Origin: Synechococcaceae cyanobacterium RL_1_2
GTDB taxonomy: Bacteria; Cyanobacteriota; Cyanobacteriia; Cyanobacteriales; JAAUPO01
NCBI GenBank assembly: GCA_012033095.1
Contig: JAAUPO010000013.1
Coordinates: forward strand, 1-14,015
DNA: 14,015 bases
Reading direction: 5' to 3'
A program made the position numbers and the translations under genes. The notes below the pieces were generated by a model, which saw only the letters and a program-made list of their open reading frames with translations, was not told the DNA's origin and did no database searches. Below, one piece after another: positions 1 through 6,914 of this stretch (its first letter is position 1; every line of letters begins with the position of its first letter).

Positions 1-180
1 CAGATGCCAGAGGTGATTCAAACCTATGCCCTCACCCCGGTAGTTTACCACGGAGACAATTCCGCTATCATTTCTTTAGAGTGGCACACCAATGATGAAC
101 CCACCACAGAACAACTGGAAAGTCTTAATGTGTTAGCCCAACAATTAGCTCTTGTTTTAAATCTACACCATGGCCATTAA
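1..180 (+). CDS. 3' end of an unidentified protein, possibly a GAF-like domain
   Basis: An open frame runs in from the left edge and stops with TAA at 178-180, giving the last 59 residues of a longer protein. The visible part reads like the end of an alpha/beta sensory domain: a strand (TPVVYHGDNSAIISLEW), a polar loop, then an amphipathic helix (TEQLESLNVLAQQLALVLN). GAF domains end in this way, but too little is visible to be sure. It overlaps the start of the methyltransferase gene by 11 bases, so the two genes are probably co-transcribed and translationally coupled. The start and most of the protein lie outside the window. I do not recognise the gene; the GAF idea is an inference. Confidence 0.6.
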   Translation, partial: QMPEVIQTYALTPVVYHGDNSAIISLEWHTNDEPTTEQLESLNVLAQQLALVLNLHHGH

Positions 181-862
181 ACCCAAAGCGACGGAAGTAC
201 AATCAATGTTTAACCGCATTGGTGCCAAGTACGATCCCCTCAATGATTGGTTAAGCTTTGGCCAACATCACATTTGGAAACTGATGGCAGTGAAGTGGAG
301 CGCACCGATCGCGAGGGGTAAGGGGTTAGATCTTTGTTGTGGAACGGGGGATTTAACCCAATTATTGCACAGGAAAATCGGCGATCAGGGGGAAACCGTC
401 GGCTTAGATTTTTCGGAGGAACTCCTCGCGATCGCCCAACAAAAATACCCCCAATTGCCCATCACCTGGCAGGAAGGTAATGCCCTTGATTTACCCTTTA
501 GGGATCATTATTTTGACAGTGTGACCATGGGTTATGGCCTGCGCAATGTGCTGGATATTCCCCAATGCCTACGGGAAATTAAACGGGTACTCAAAACCGG
601 TGGGAAAGCGGCAATTTTGGATTTTAATCGACCGCGATCGCCCCTAATGAACCAAGCCCAACAATGGTATTTAGACTATTTGGTTGTGCCCTTAGCCGCA
701 AGGATGAACCTTAAAACTGAGTACGAATATATCTTTCCGAGCTTACAACGATTTCCCCTAGGTCAGGAACAGGTAAACCTCGCCCTAGAAGCTGGTTTTA
801 CCCAGGCCACCCATTACCCGATCGCCGCAGGATTAATGGGCATTTTGGTGCTGCAAGCCTAA
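170..862 (+). CDS. menG: MenG/UbiE-type demethylphylloquinone/demethylmenaquinone C-methyltransferase
   Basis: A 230-residue class I SAM-dependent methyltransferase of the UbiE/COQ5 family. In cyanobacteria this enzyme (menG, also annotated ubiE) puts the ring methyl on demethylphylloquinone, the last step of phylloquinone synthesis for photosystem I; that role is family knowledge. Visible signs are the SAM-binding motif LDLCCGTGD (residues 53-61), the acidic end of strand 2 (GLD, Asp80), the family motif GYGLRNV (121-127), the KRVLKTGG turn (138-145) and EYEYIFPS near residue 184. The length is normal for the family. The ATG at 170 lies inside the end of the upstream gene, and no better start is visible. 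The gene is intact, followed by a miniature repeat and the convergent gatC gene. Confidence 0.95.
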   Translation: MAIKPKATEVQSMFNRIGAKYDPLNDWLSFGQHHIWKLMAVKWSAPIARGKGLDLCCGTGDLTQLLHRKIGDQGETVGLDFSEELLAIAQQKYPQLPITWQEGNALDLPFRDHYFDSVTMGYGLRNVLDIPQCLREIKRVLKTGGKAAILDFNRPRSPLMNQAQQWYLDYLVVPLAARMNLKTEYEYIFPSLQRFPLGQEQVNLALEAGFTQATHYPIAAGLMGILVLQA

Positions 863-920
863 CAGGCCCTCTTTCTCTGGCGATCAATCAAACCCCCAAT
901 AAAAATTGCCTAGGTTATAC

Positions 921-1040
921 AGGACTTACGCAAAAATTTCGATTCTGTCCTAGGAACCATGATGTTTGGGGACAATCATTCAAGCAAGTCCCCCAAATTT
1001 GGTTGATTTAGGGGATTTAGGGGGCTTGTGCGTAAGTCCT
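921..1040 (+). mobile_element. MITE-like element, family A copy 1
   Basis: A 120-base non-coding element with perfect 12-base terminal inverted repeats, AGGACTTACGCA and TGCGTAAGTCCT. It fills most of the 314-base gap between the convergent menG and gatC genes. The 5-mer TTATA occurs on both sides (915-919 and 1043-1047), a possible target-site duplication. It contains an internal 9-base tandem duplication, GATTTAGGG at 1005-1013 and 1014-1022. The interior carries C-run and G-run segments that could fold into a further hairpin. There is no reading frame for a transposase, so it would need to be moved by an enzyme encoded elsewhere. I saw nothing else convincing in 863-920 or 1041-1176. Confidence 0.8.
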
Positions 1041-1176
1041 AATTATAGCAACCTGATCTAGTCAGAAATGCATAACCTAGGCGATCTCAAGGTTTATTTA
1101 TCCTATTGCCATGGGATTACCTAGGGGTTTTTATCCGCCATAAACCAAAACCAATAAACCCAAATAAATTCAAGTA

Positions 1177-1470
1177 CTAATCCGTTGCCAAAATTTGAGG
1201 TACTTTGAAAAAGTCCCCTTCCTGGTCTGGAGCTTGACTAAGGAGAGCTTCGCGATCGCCGTAGGGTTGATTTTCATCGGGGCGAGTAATATTACTGGTA
1301 TCAATGGCCCTAGTGGTGGGGGGAACATGATCCGTGTCCAGTTCACTGAGTTGCTCAAAATAACTCAAAATATCACTCAACTGGCCTACAAACTTTTGCT
1401 CTTCAGCCTCCGTTAGTTCTAGGCGAGCTAGGTGGGCAACTTTCTTAACTTGTTCTTGATCTAATTGCAT
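1177..1470 (-). CDS. gatC: Asp-tRNA(Asn)/Glu-tRNA(Gln) amidotransferase subunit C
   Basis: A 97-residue protein with the full GatC pattern: an N-terminal [16 protein letters not shown] helix, a central helix ([18 protein letters not shown]), then the extended [18 protein letters not shown] stretch that wraps GatA, and a C-terminal FFKVPQIL tail. GatC is the small structural subunit of GatCAB. That complex converts Glu-tRNA(Gln) to Gln-tRNA(Gln) in the cytoplasm of organisms lacking glutaminyl-tRNA synthetase, as cyanobacteria generally do. The length is normal. It starts 25 bases after the ycf3 stop on the same strand, so the two are probably co-transcribed. gatA and gatB are not in the window. 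Confidence 0.95.
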   Translation of the reverse strand: MQLDQEQVKKVAHLARLELTEAEEQKFVGQLSDILSYFEQLSELDTDHVPPTTRAIDTSNITRPDENQPYGDREALLSQAPDQEGDFFKVPQILATD

Positions 1471-1495
1471 AGGTTAGGGAATGGAAACTTACACC

Positions 1496-2017
1496 TTAAA
1501 AGAATACGTCCATTTCGGAACGACCGGTGGTTTTCAGCCAATTTTGGGCTTCGATATAATTATTGGGGGCAATCCGTACCGCTTGCTTCCAATATTCCGC
1601 TGCGCGATCGAAGAAAAATTCAGCAGCATCATCATCTCCTTCCGCTTTTTTCTGTTCCCCTTGATAATGGTAAATCACTGCTACGTTATTGAGGGCTTGG
1701 GGCATTTTGGGATTTAGCTCGATAGATTGATCATAAAGATCTAAAGCCTTTTCTAAATCACCATTGCTAGCATAGATTAAGCCCATATTGTAAAGAATAT
1801 AGCTGCGATCGTTAGGGTCATCCTCTAATTTGAGGGCTTCTTCGTAATTTTCGAGGGCTTCCGCGTATTCCCCATCTCCTTGAGCCGACATCCCATCGCG
1901 ATAATAGGCAAAAGCTTCCTTCGCTTTTTGATTGGTGGGTAACATTTTCAGCAGGAGATCTGCCATGACAGTGAAACTTTTATCGATGAAATTATCGTTT
2001 CTTTGGGTGCGGGGCAT
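1496..2017 (-). CDS. ycf3: Photosystem I assembly protein Ycf3
   Basis: A 173-residue tetratricopeptide protein matching Ycf3 from end to end: the N-terminal [20 protein letters not shown] segment, then TPR units at about residues 35-68 ([20 protein letters not shown]), 72-105 ([20 protein letters not shown]) and a longer third unit at about 108-152 with the Ycf3-type insertion [20 protein letters not shown]. It ends in the conserved NWLKTTGR stretch. Ycf3 is a chaperone needed to assemble the photosystem I reaction centre at the thylakoid membrane (established in chloroplasts and cyanobacteria). It is the first gene of a pair with gatC. The start is 53 bases from a miniature element, so its promoter lies in a narrow AT-rich strip or inside that element. 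Confidence 0.96.
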   Translation of the reverse strand: MPRTQRNDNFIDKSFTVMADLLLKMLPTNQKAKEAFAYYRDGMSAQGDGEYAEALENYEEALKLEDDPNDRSYILYNMGLIYASNGDLEKALDLYDQSIELNPKMPQALNNVAVIYHYQGEQKKAEGDDDAAEFFFDRAAEYWKQAVRIAPNNYIEAQNWLKTTGRSEMDVFF

Positions 2018-2070
2018 AACGTTATGGTTAGGAAAAATTTTAATTTAGTTTAATTTAAAGTGTATTAAAC

Positions 2071-2178
2071 AGGACTTACGCAAAATTTAAATTCTGTCCT
2101 GAGAATCATGATACTGGGGAAAATAGTTCAACCAAGTCCCCCATCCTTGGAGAATTTAGGGGGCTTGTGCGTAAGTCT
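2071..2178 (+). mobile_element. MITE-like element, family A copy 2
   Basis: A second copy of the AGGACTTACGCA family, 108 bases and more diverged in its interior than copies 1 and 3. Its right end reads GCGTAAGTCT, one C short of the other copies. ATTAAA flanks it on both sides (2064-2069 and 2180-2185), which fits a 6-base target-site duplication if C2070 and G2179 belong to the element. It lies just upstream of ycf3. Confidence 0.78.
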
Positions 2179-2350
2179 GATTAAAGTTTAATTTTAATTA
2201 TTTAATTACAGATTGACTTTTGAGGTCGAGCGACCAAGACTTAGAAGCTCGATGTTTATTTATAACAAATAAACTTAATGTAAATTTGTCTTCACAACAT
2301 TAATTCATCAACCATTGGGTTTTTGATGTTGGGCCTTATCCCTATGCTCC

Positions 2351-2477
2351 TTAGAACGTGTTTGAAAAGTATCAAATGTTGTTGATTCGACCCCTAAATC
2401 CCCCAATTTGGTGGACTTCATTGATTAAAATCTAGGTGATTTTTCCCAGAATGGGGGGCTTTTCAAACATCCTCTAA
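2351..2477. mobile_element. MITE-like element of a second family (B)
   Basis: A 127-base non-coding segment bounded by imperfect 19-base inverted repeats. The left end reads TTAGAACGTGTTTGAAAAG. The complement of the right end reads TTAGAGGATGTTTGAAAAG, a match at 16 of 19 positions. The interior carries the same kind of C-run/G-run segments seen in family A but is otherwise different. There is no coding capacity. No clear target-site duplication was seen. It sits between family A copies 2 and 3 in the 750-base gap upstream of ycf3. Confidence 0.65.
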
Positions 2478-2526
2478 ACGTTGTTAGTGCTAAAGCTGTA
2501 AGGATAATTAGAGCTCATTTATAAAC

Positions 2527-2647
2527 AGGACTTACGCAAAAATTTCGATTCTGTCCTGGGAACCATGATGTTTGGAGATGTTTGGGGACAATCGTTCAAG
2601 CAATTACCCCAACTTTGGGGGATTTAGGGGGCTTGTGCGTAAGTCCT
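2527..2647 (+). mobile_element. MITE-like element, family A copy 3
   Basis: A 121-base copy with the same perfect 12-base ends as copy 1 and a very similar interior, so the two are probably recent relatives. It has its own internal near-perfect 10-base tandem duplication (GATGTTTGGA then GATGTTTGGG, 2567-2586), at a different place from the one in copy 1. No clear target-site duplication is visible. It lies between the ycf3 upstream region and the end of the VOC gene. I saw nothing else convincing in 2179-2350 or 2648-2771. Confidence 0.8.
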
Positions 2648-2771
2648 AACCTAGTGAGGACTGCTATAGGATAATTGATTATTAAATTGATTATTAAGCA
2701 GTTTAACCTTCATGATCCTTACTGGTATCGGACTCTACCTAGACTGTTAAAGGCTAGCTTCAGGGTTGAAA

Positions 2772-3203
2772 TTAATTCATCCGTCGCAAAAATTCTAAGG
2801 GTAAACCATCGGGATCCGCAATAAATGCTACCTCATACACCCGATCGCCGATGCGTTGTTGTTCTGGTTGCAGAAGAATTTTTAAAGGGGGTAACATCCT
2901 GTTTTGGCTGCGCGCTTGCTCAAACTTCTGGCCAAGGCCTTCCAACCACTGAGGTAAGTTAGGGACTTGGGGAGTTAGATCAAAGGAAAGATGATAGTAG
3001 CCGACGTAATGTTCATCGTAGAAACAGTCAATGACGGAGGCCGGTTCAGGGATTTGGATTAGCTCTAGGCGGCTATCTAGACCTGTTAGCCAGCAGGCGA
3101 GGGTATAACCAGTGGTAAAACGCTCCTCCACCGTGAATCCCAGCAGTTCATAAAAGGCTAAGGCTCGATGGATATCGGGAGTTCTGATGGACGCATGGTG
3201 CAT
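2772..3203 (-). CDS. VOC-superfamily (glyoxalase-like) protein
   Basis: A 143-residue protein of the vicinal oxygen chelate fold, the size of a single two-module domain. The first module starts MHHASIRTPDIHRALAFYELLGFTVEERF, typical of glyoxalase I/dioxygenase-like proteins. The second ends VYEVAFIADPDGLPLEFLRR, the usual strand-turn-strand end. Candidate metal ligands in the expected places are His2 or His3, Glu47, His71 and Glu137, so it may bind a divalent metal. It could be lactoylglutathione lyase-like, but the substrate cannot be read from sequence and I assign none. It stands alone, with repeat-rich DNA on one side and a long gene-poor stretch on the other. The ATG at 3203 places the first histidine correctly for the fold. 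Confidence 0.85.
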   Translation of the reverse strand: MHHASIRTPDIHRALAFYELLGFTVEERFTTGYTLACWLTGLDSRLELIQIPEPASVIDCFYDEHYVGYYHLSFDLTPQVPNLPQWLEGLGQKFEQARSQNRMLPPLKILLQPEQQRIGDRVYEVAFIADPDGLPLEFLRRMN

Positions 3204-3931
3204 AGCCTAATCCGAAAAAATGACGATAATGGCAGTAATCAAAAATGATAATGGAATAATCGAGATTAATGGTCCAGGAGAATGTTGGCAAGTGCGCCGG
3301 ATCTACCTTTTGTGGGTTCAAGTTGGTTTAAGGTTTTTCCAAGGAAAATAGGGAGTGTCATCAATTAGCATTAAAACGTTGATCCTGAGCCAGGTTCAGA
3401 AAGTATAGTTTTAAACTGAAATCCTTCGCTAAGAAGAGTTTCCGGTTTAATGATGACAGACCCAGTAAATGGTTAAAATTTTCCCCAATTTGGAGGATTT
3501 TGGGGTCTATATTCGTAAGGGTTCGCCCTGCTAAGAGGCTGTTTATAAAAACCATTTGGTATCTATCGGTAGATCTGTAATGCTTGAACTGTATTGATTT
3601 CATGCTGATCAGGTTCATGTTGATTAAGGTTTGTTCGGCTCAAGTCTTATTGTGCATTGAGCATTGAAAGCGATATACCTGAAAGCCTTATTGTTCAAGA
3701 TCAAGATCTCAAATGGGTTCTATAAAGTCAATTCAATTTGCATTTTGCCCCCTAAATTTCAAAAAGGGGGGGACTTGTAATGATTTTTTAGGAATTTTTT
3801 CCCCGGAATTGGGGGCAGGGGGGCTTTATCAATCAGTTCTAAAGCATTCCCTTAATTTCTTTTAATTCCTTCATGACCCAAAAAGATCGCTGTGGTTCTT
3901 TAATCGGAGCAAGTTGATTGGGGTAACTAGT
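3204..3931. other. Gene-poor stretch with a C-run/G-run repeat-like segment
   Basis: I see no supportable gene or RNA here. The only structure is at about 3750-3824, where C runs and G runs alternate (CCCCCTAAATTTC, AGGGGGGACTT, CCCCGG, GGGGGC, GGGGGGC). This resembles the interiors of the two miniature-element families and may be an eroded relative. I could not define matching ends. The only long frame, on the minus strand at 3361-3618, has no recognisable features and overlaps an AT-rich non-coding-looking tract. Confidence 0.4.
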
Positions 3932-3957
3932 AAAAATGTATACATGTATACATTTTT
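3932..3957. promoter_or_regulatory. 26-base perfect palindrome, candidate operator
   Basis: A perfect palindrome centred between 3944 and 3945, made of two abutting TGTATACA units flanked by A and T runs. Its right edge touches a TTGACA hexamer. The position and symmetry suggest a binding site for a dimeric repressor or activator. GTATAC-core sites are known for some GntR-family regulators, but the regulator here is unknown. As RNA it could also form a weak AU-rich hairpin. Confidence 0.5.
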
Positions 3958-3986
3958 TTGACATTGTAGTTTTGTAACAATTTAAA
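3958..3986 (+). promoter_or_regulatory. Candidate sigma70-type promoter for ctaA-ctaB
   Basis: A consensus -35 hexamer TTGACA (3958-3963) is followed after 17 bases by TTTAAA (3981-3986), four of six matches to the -10 consensus. Transcription would begin near 3993 and leave an untranslated leader of about 190 bases before ctaA. The palindrome ends at the base before the -35 box. Confidence 0.45.
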
Positions 3987-4181
3987 TCACTAAATCTGAA
4001 GAATAGCTAAAGAAAAACCATGGTGTTTCTTTACAATTTGAAACCTTAAAAACCTTGAATTTCAAAGGTTTCGCTGTCTAGAATAGGCCTAATTACCATT
4101 AATTATCCTAGGGACGTTAGTTATCGTTAGATTGAGTGAGCTATTGCTTCAGTTCTTATTAATCTAGGTAAAGGTTTATAT

Positions 4182-5105
4182 ATGACAGAATCCTTCCTAA
4201 ATATTTCTTCTCGGCAAAAAAAATTTAATTTTGCCATCAATAAACAAAAACTGATCCAAGGTTTAGTTTGGAAAATAGCGATCGCCACCGTGGCATTAAT
4301 GGCCGTTGGCAGTGCCACTAGGGTTATGAATGCGGGATTAGCCTGCCCCGATTGGCCCCTTTGCTACGGCCAATTTATCCCTAACCAATATTGGAATTTA
4401 CAGGTTTTTCTGGAATGGTTCCATCGTTTGGATGCGGGTTTAATTGGCCTATCTACCCTCGCTTTGGTATTACTTTCCTGGTGGTTTCGACGGGACTTAC
4501 CCCAGTGGTTACCCTGGGCTGCTTTAACGTCCCTGGGGTTAATTGTTTTCCAAGCAGTGCTGGGAGGGTTAACTGTCACTAAACTTTTACGCTTTGATAT
4601 TGTCACTGCCCACCTCGGCACCGCATTTTTATTTTTAGGTAGTCTCATTATTATTGGCTGTAGTTTGATTCCCCACACTAGCTATGGCACAGGGAAAAAA
4701 TTACCTTGGTGGGGGGCGATCTCGACGGTATTAGTGTATGGCCAGTGTCTGTTAGGGGGCTTGGTTGGTTCCCGTTGGGCGTTACACCAATGCTTTAACG
4801 GTTATGAATTATGTGCGGTGATGAATAGTCATTTAATTGGGGTGGTTCCTAGCACCATCGCTACCTTCATCACGGTGGTAGCAGCCCTCAGAACCCCAGC
4901 CCTTCATCCCCACCTCAGAAAAATTTCCCAAGGGATTGGCTTACTCCTAGGGGCCCAGTTAGCCCTGGGGTTAATGACTTTTCGTCTCCACCTCCAGGTT
5001 GAACCTCTAACGGTAATTCACCATGCCGTGGGTGCGCTCCTATTTGCCTGCTTACTAGCTTTTAGCACCATTGCCCTGCGGGATCAAAAGCTAGCCTCAA
5101 TTTGA
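4182..5105 (+). CDS. ctaA: Heme A synthase
   Basis: A 307-residue polytopic membrane protein of the CtaA/Cox15 family, which oxidises heme O to heme A for aa3-type cytochrome oxidase. Visible signs are the first cysteine pair in LACPDWPLC (Cys55 and Cys61), the EWFHR motif (His81), TAHLG (His144), a second cysteine pair (Cys204 and Cys211), NSHLIG (His217) and the VIHH pair (His280-His281). The histidines are the heme ligands in this family. About eight hydrophobic helices are evident. AAAGG stands 10 bases before the ATG as a ribosome binding site. It is followed by ctaB on the same strand after 232 bases, so the two genes may be transcribed together or ctaB may have its own promoter in the gap. 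The gene is intact. Confidence 0.95.
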   Translation: MTESFLNISSRQKKFNFAINKQKLIQGLVWKIAIATVALMAVGSATRVMNAGLACPDWPLCYGQFIPNQYWNLQVFLEWFHRLDAGLIGLSTLALVLLSWWFRRDLPQWLPWAALTSLGLIVFQAVLGGLTVTKLLRFDIVTAHLGTAFLFLGSLIIIGCSLIPHTSYGTGKKLPWWGAISTVLVYGQCLLGGLVGSRWALHQCFNGYELCAVMNSHLIGVVPSTIATFITVVAALRTPALHPHLRKISQGIGLLLGAQLALGLMTFRLHLQVEPLTVIHHAVGALLFACLLAFSTIALRDQKLASI

Positions 5106-5337
5106 ATAACGGTAACGAATAAACATACTAGTTTTTATTTCTCCATTTACTTTTGATTTGGAATTTGTTGAAAACTAAGCCACCGGGGCCCGTCCACCAT
5201 TGTTGTCCTTATTCTTAATTAATTCTTACCTGTTGTGTTATCGCGATCGGTGGTAGTGGCAACCCGTATTGGTTTTAATTTCATCTCCTTTGTCATCATT
5301 CCCCATCCATCTTTCTTTTAAGGAAAATTTTTAGATC

Positions 5338-6274
5338 ATGCTTGGAACTAGCACTTCTAGTAAGCACCATACCAACGGGCTTGAAGTAATTAATAGCTAT
5401 ATTCAATTAACCAAACCCCGTATCATTCCCCTCTTGCTTATTACCACCGCCGCCGCAATGTGGGTGGCTTCCCATGGGCAAGTGGATCCCTTACTGCTGG
5501 CGATGACCCTATTAGGGGGAACCCTCTCCGCCGCCTCCGCCCAAGCCATCAACTGCATTTATGATCGCGACATTGATTACGATATGGTCAGAACCCGCGA
5601 TCGACCCATCCCTTCTGGCCGTATTAGAATTAGCCACGCGATTATTTTTGCCGTGGTGTTAGGGGTATTATCCTTTGCCATTCTGGCCATTTTTGCCAAT
5701 CTTACCAGTGCCCTACTATCCTTGAGTGGCTTAGCTTTTTACACCATTATCTATACCCATTTCCTCAAACGCCATTCCACTCAAAATATTGTTATTGGTG
5801 GGGCCGCTGGAGCCATTCCCCCCCTAGTGGGTTGGGCGGCCGTTACCGGTGGTTTAGACTGGTGTCCTTGGGTTATTTTTGCCATTATTTTTCTCTGGAC
5901 TCCCCCCCATTTCTGGGCCTTAGCTTTAATGATTAAGGAAGATTATGCCCAGGTCAAAGTACCGATGTTGCCTGTGGTGGCTGGGGAAGAAACCACCGCG
6001 AATCAAATTTGGCTTTATACCGCGATCGTGGTGCCCTTTTCCTTTGTAATGGTTTATCCCCTCCATGCCTCTGGCTTGGTGTATGGTTTATGTGCCTTTG
6101 TGTTAGGTGTTATTTTTCTAAAAAATTCCTAGGCAACTCAAACGCAGCCCCAAAGACAATGGTTTGGCGCGATCGCTCTTTAAATATTCCATCCTTTACA
6201 TGATGCTATTGTGTACCGGCATTGTGATTGATAGCCTATCCGGAGTCCACCAGTTACTGTTTCTGTTCTACTAA
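5338..6274 (+). pseudogene. ctaB: Heme O synthase (protoheme IX farnesyltransferase), frameshifted near its 3' end
   Basis: A UbiA-family membrane prenyltransferase that adds a farnesyl chain to heme B to make heme O, the substrate of CtaA. The Asp-rich [19 protein letters not shown] motif (from residue 72) and the [20 protein letters not shown] loop (from residue 139) are typical. The frame stops early at 6130-6132, after residue 264. Removing one base (A6131, turning TCC-TAG-GCA into TCC-TGG-CAA) continues it through WQLKRSPKDNGLARSLFKYS to a TAA at 6272-6274. That gives 311 residues, the normal length. The last two membrane segments depend on this correction. The lesion is either a sequence error or a real late truncation; the gene's identity is not in doubt. 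AGGA at 5321-5324 may be the ribosome binding site. Confidence 0.9.
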
Positions 6275-6289
6275 GTTAGTTCAATTGAT

Positions 6290-6349
6290 TCAATCATTAA
6301 TCAATCATTAACTGATCCCATTGGTTAAATCATTGAGTAAATCATTGAG
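6290..6349. repeat. Two pairs of short direct repeats downstream of ctaB
   Basis: TCAATCATTAA occurs twice in tandem (6290-6300 and 6301-6311), followed by TAAATCATTGAG twice in tandem (6326-6337 and 6338-6349). The complement of the second unit, CTCAATGATTTA, resembles the first, so the block is also loosely inverted. The function is unknown; replication slippage is the simplest origin. Confidence 0.6.
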
Positions 6350-6361
6350 TCTGAACTATTC

Positions 6362-6410
6362 AACAAAAAAAATCCCCCTTGATTTAATTATCTTGTGGGA
6401 TTTTCTTTGG
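6362..6410. terminator. Probable two-way intrinsic terminator between ctaB and the GHL10 gene
   Basis: An inverted repeat AAAATCCC (6369-6376) and GGGATTTT (6397-6404), with an A run before and a T-rich stretch after, lies between two convergent genes. It could stop transcription in both directions. The 20-base loop is longer than usual, which lowers certainty. Between here and 6668 I see only AT-rich DNA with no gene. Confidence 0.55.
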
Positions 6411-6669
6411 GCAGATTAGCAGATTAATTAAAAAATGATAGCTGTAGTCAATATGATCGCAACAAATTAATCATGGCTAAAAACCTCATTATATAAGCTT
6501 TTTACTCCTTAAAAATGTCCTAATATTTATGGCTATACCACAAATGTATAATTAATCAAATTTAGTATAGGATCTCACTCCTTGCCATAGGGTGATTTCA
6601 GCTCTATTGATTTCCTATAATTATTCCAAAAGACTATATTTCTTGCATTTGCTACAAGATCAGCCTTAT

Positions 6670-6779
6670 AGGACTTATGCACAAGCCCCCTAAATTCCCC
6701 AAAGTTGGGGGACTTGCTTGAAAGATTATCCCCAAACATCCTGGTTCCTAGGACAGAATCGAAATTTTGCGTAAGTCCT
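6670..6779 (-). mobile_element. MITE-like element, family A copy 4, inverted
   Basis: The fourth copy of the AGGACTTACGCA family, 110 bases, in the opposite orientation to the other three. One end has a single change (AGGACTTATGCA). GCCTTA stands on both sides (6663-6668 and 6780-6785), the clearest target-site duplication in the window and strong support for mobility. It lies between the convergent ctaB and GHL10 genes. I saw nothing convincing in 6786-6914. Confidence 0.8.
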
Positions 6780-6914
6780 GCCTTAGTCGTGTTGGATATG
6801 GCCTGATAAGTCTGGCTAAAATTTGACCCCTTAGGGAGATCTCCCCACTCAACCTAATTGCGATCGTCAATCGCTCAAGTTATTTTTCCAAGCAACATCA
6901 TTGTCAGAAAAGGA

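Noticed and set aside
3531..3551. CTAAGAGGCTGTTTATAAAAA resembling an end of the second miniature element
   Set aside because: The match is partial and I found no partner end within a sensible distance.
3361..3618. Minus-strand open frame of 85 codons
   Set aside because: It has no recognisable domain, composition or neighbour support, and the surrounding DNA looks non-coding. No supportable gene.
863..6914. tRNA, known small RNA, riboswitch or CRISPR array in the gene-poor stretches
   Set aside because: I found no T-loop motif, acceptor-stem pairing, regularly spaced repeats or known RNA signatures. The repeated sequences are dispersed mobile elements, not an array.
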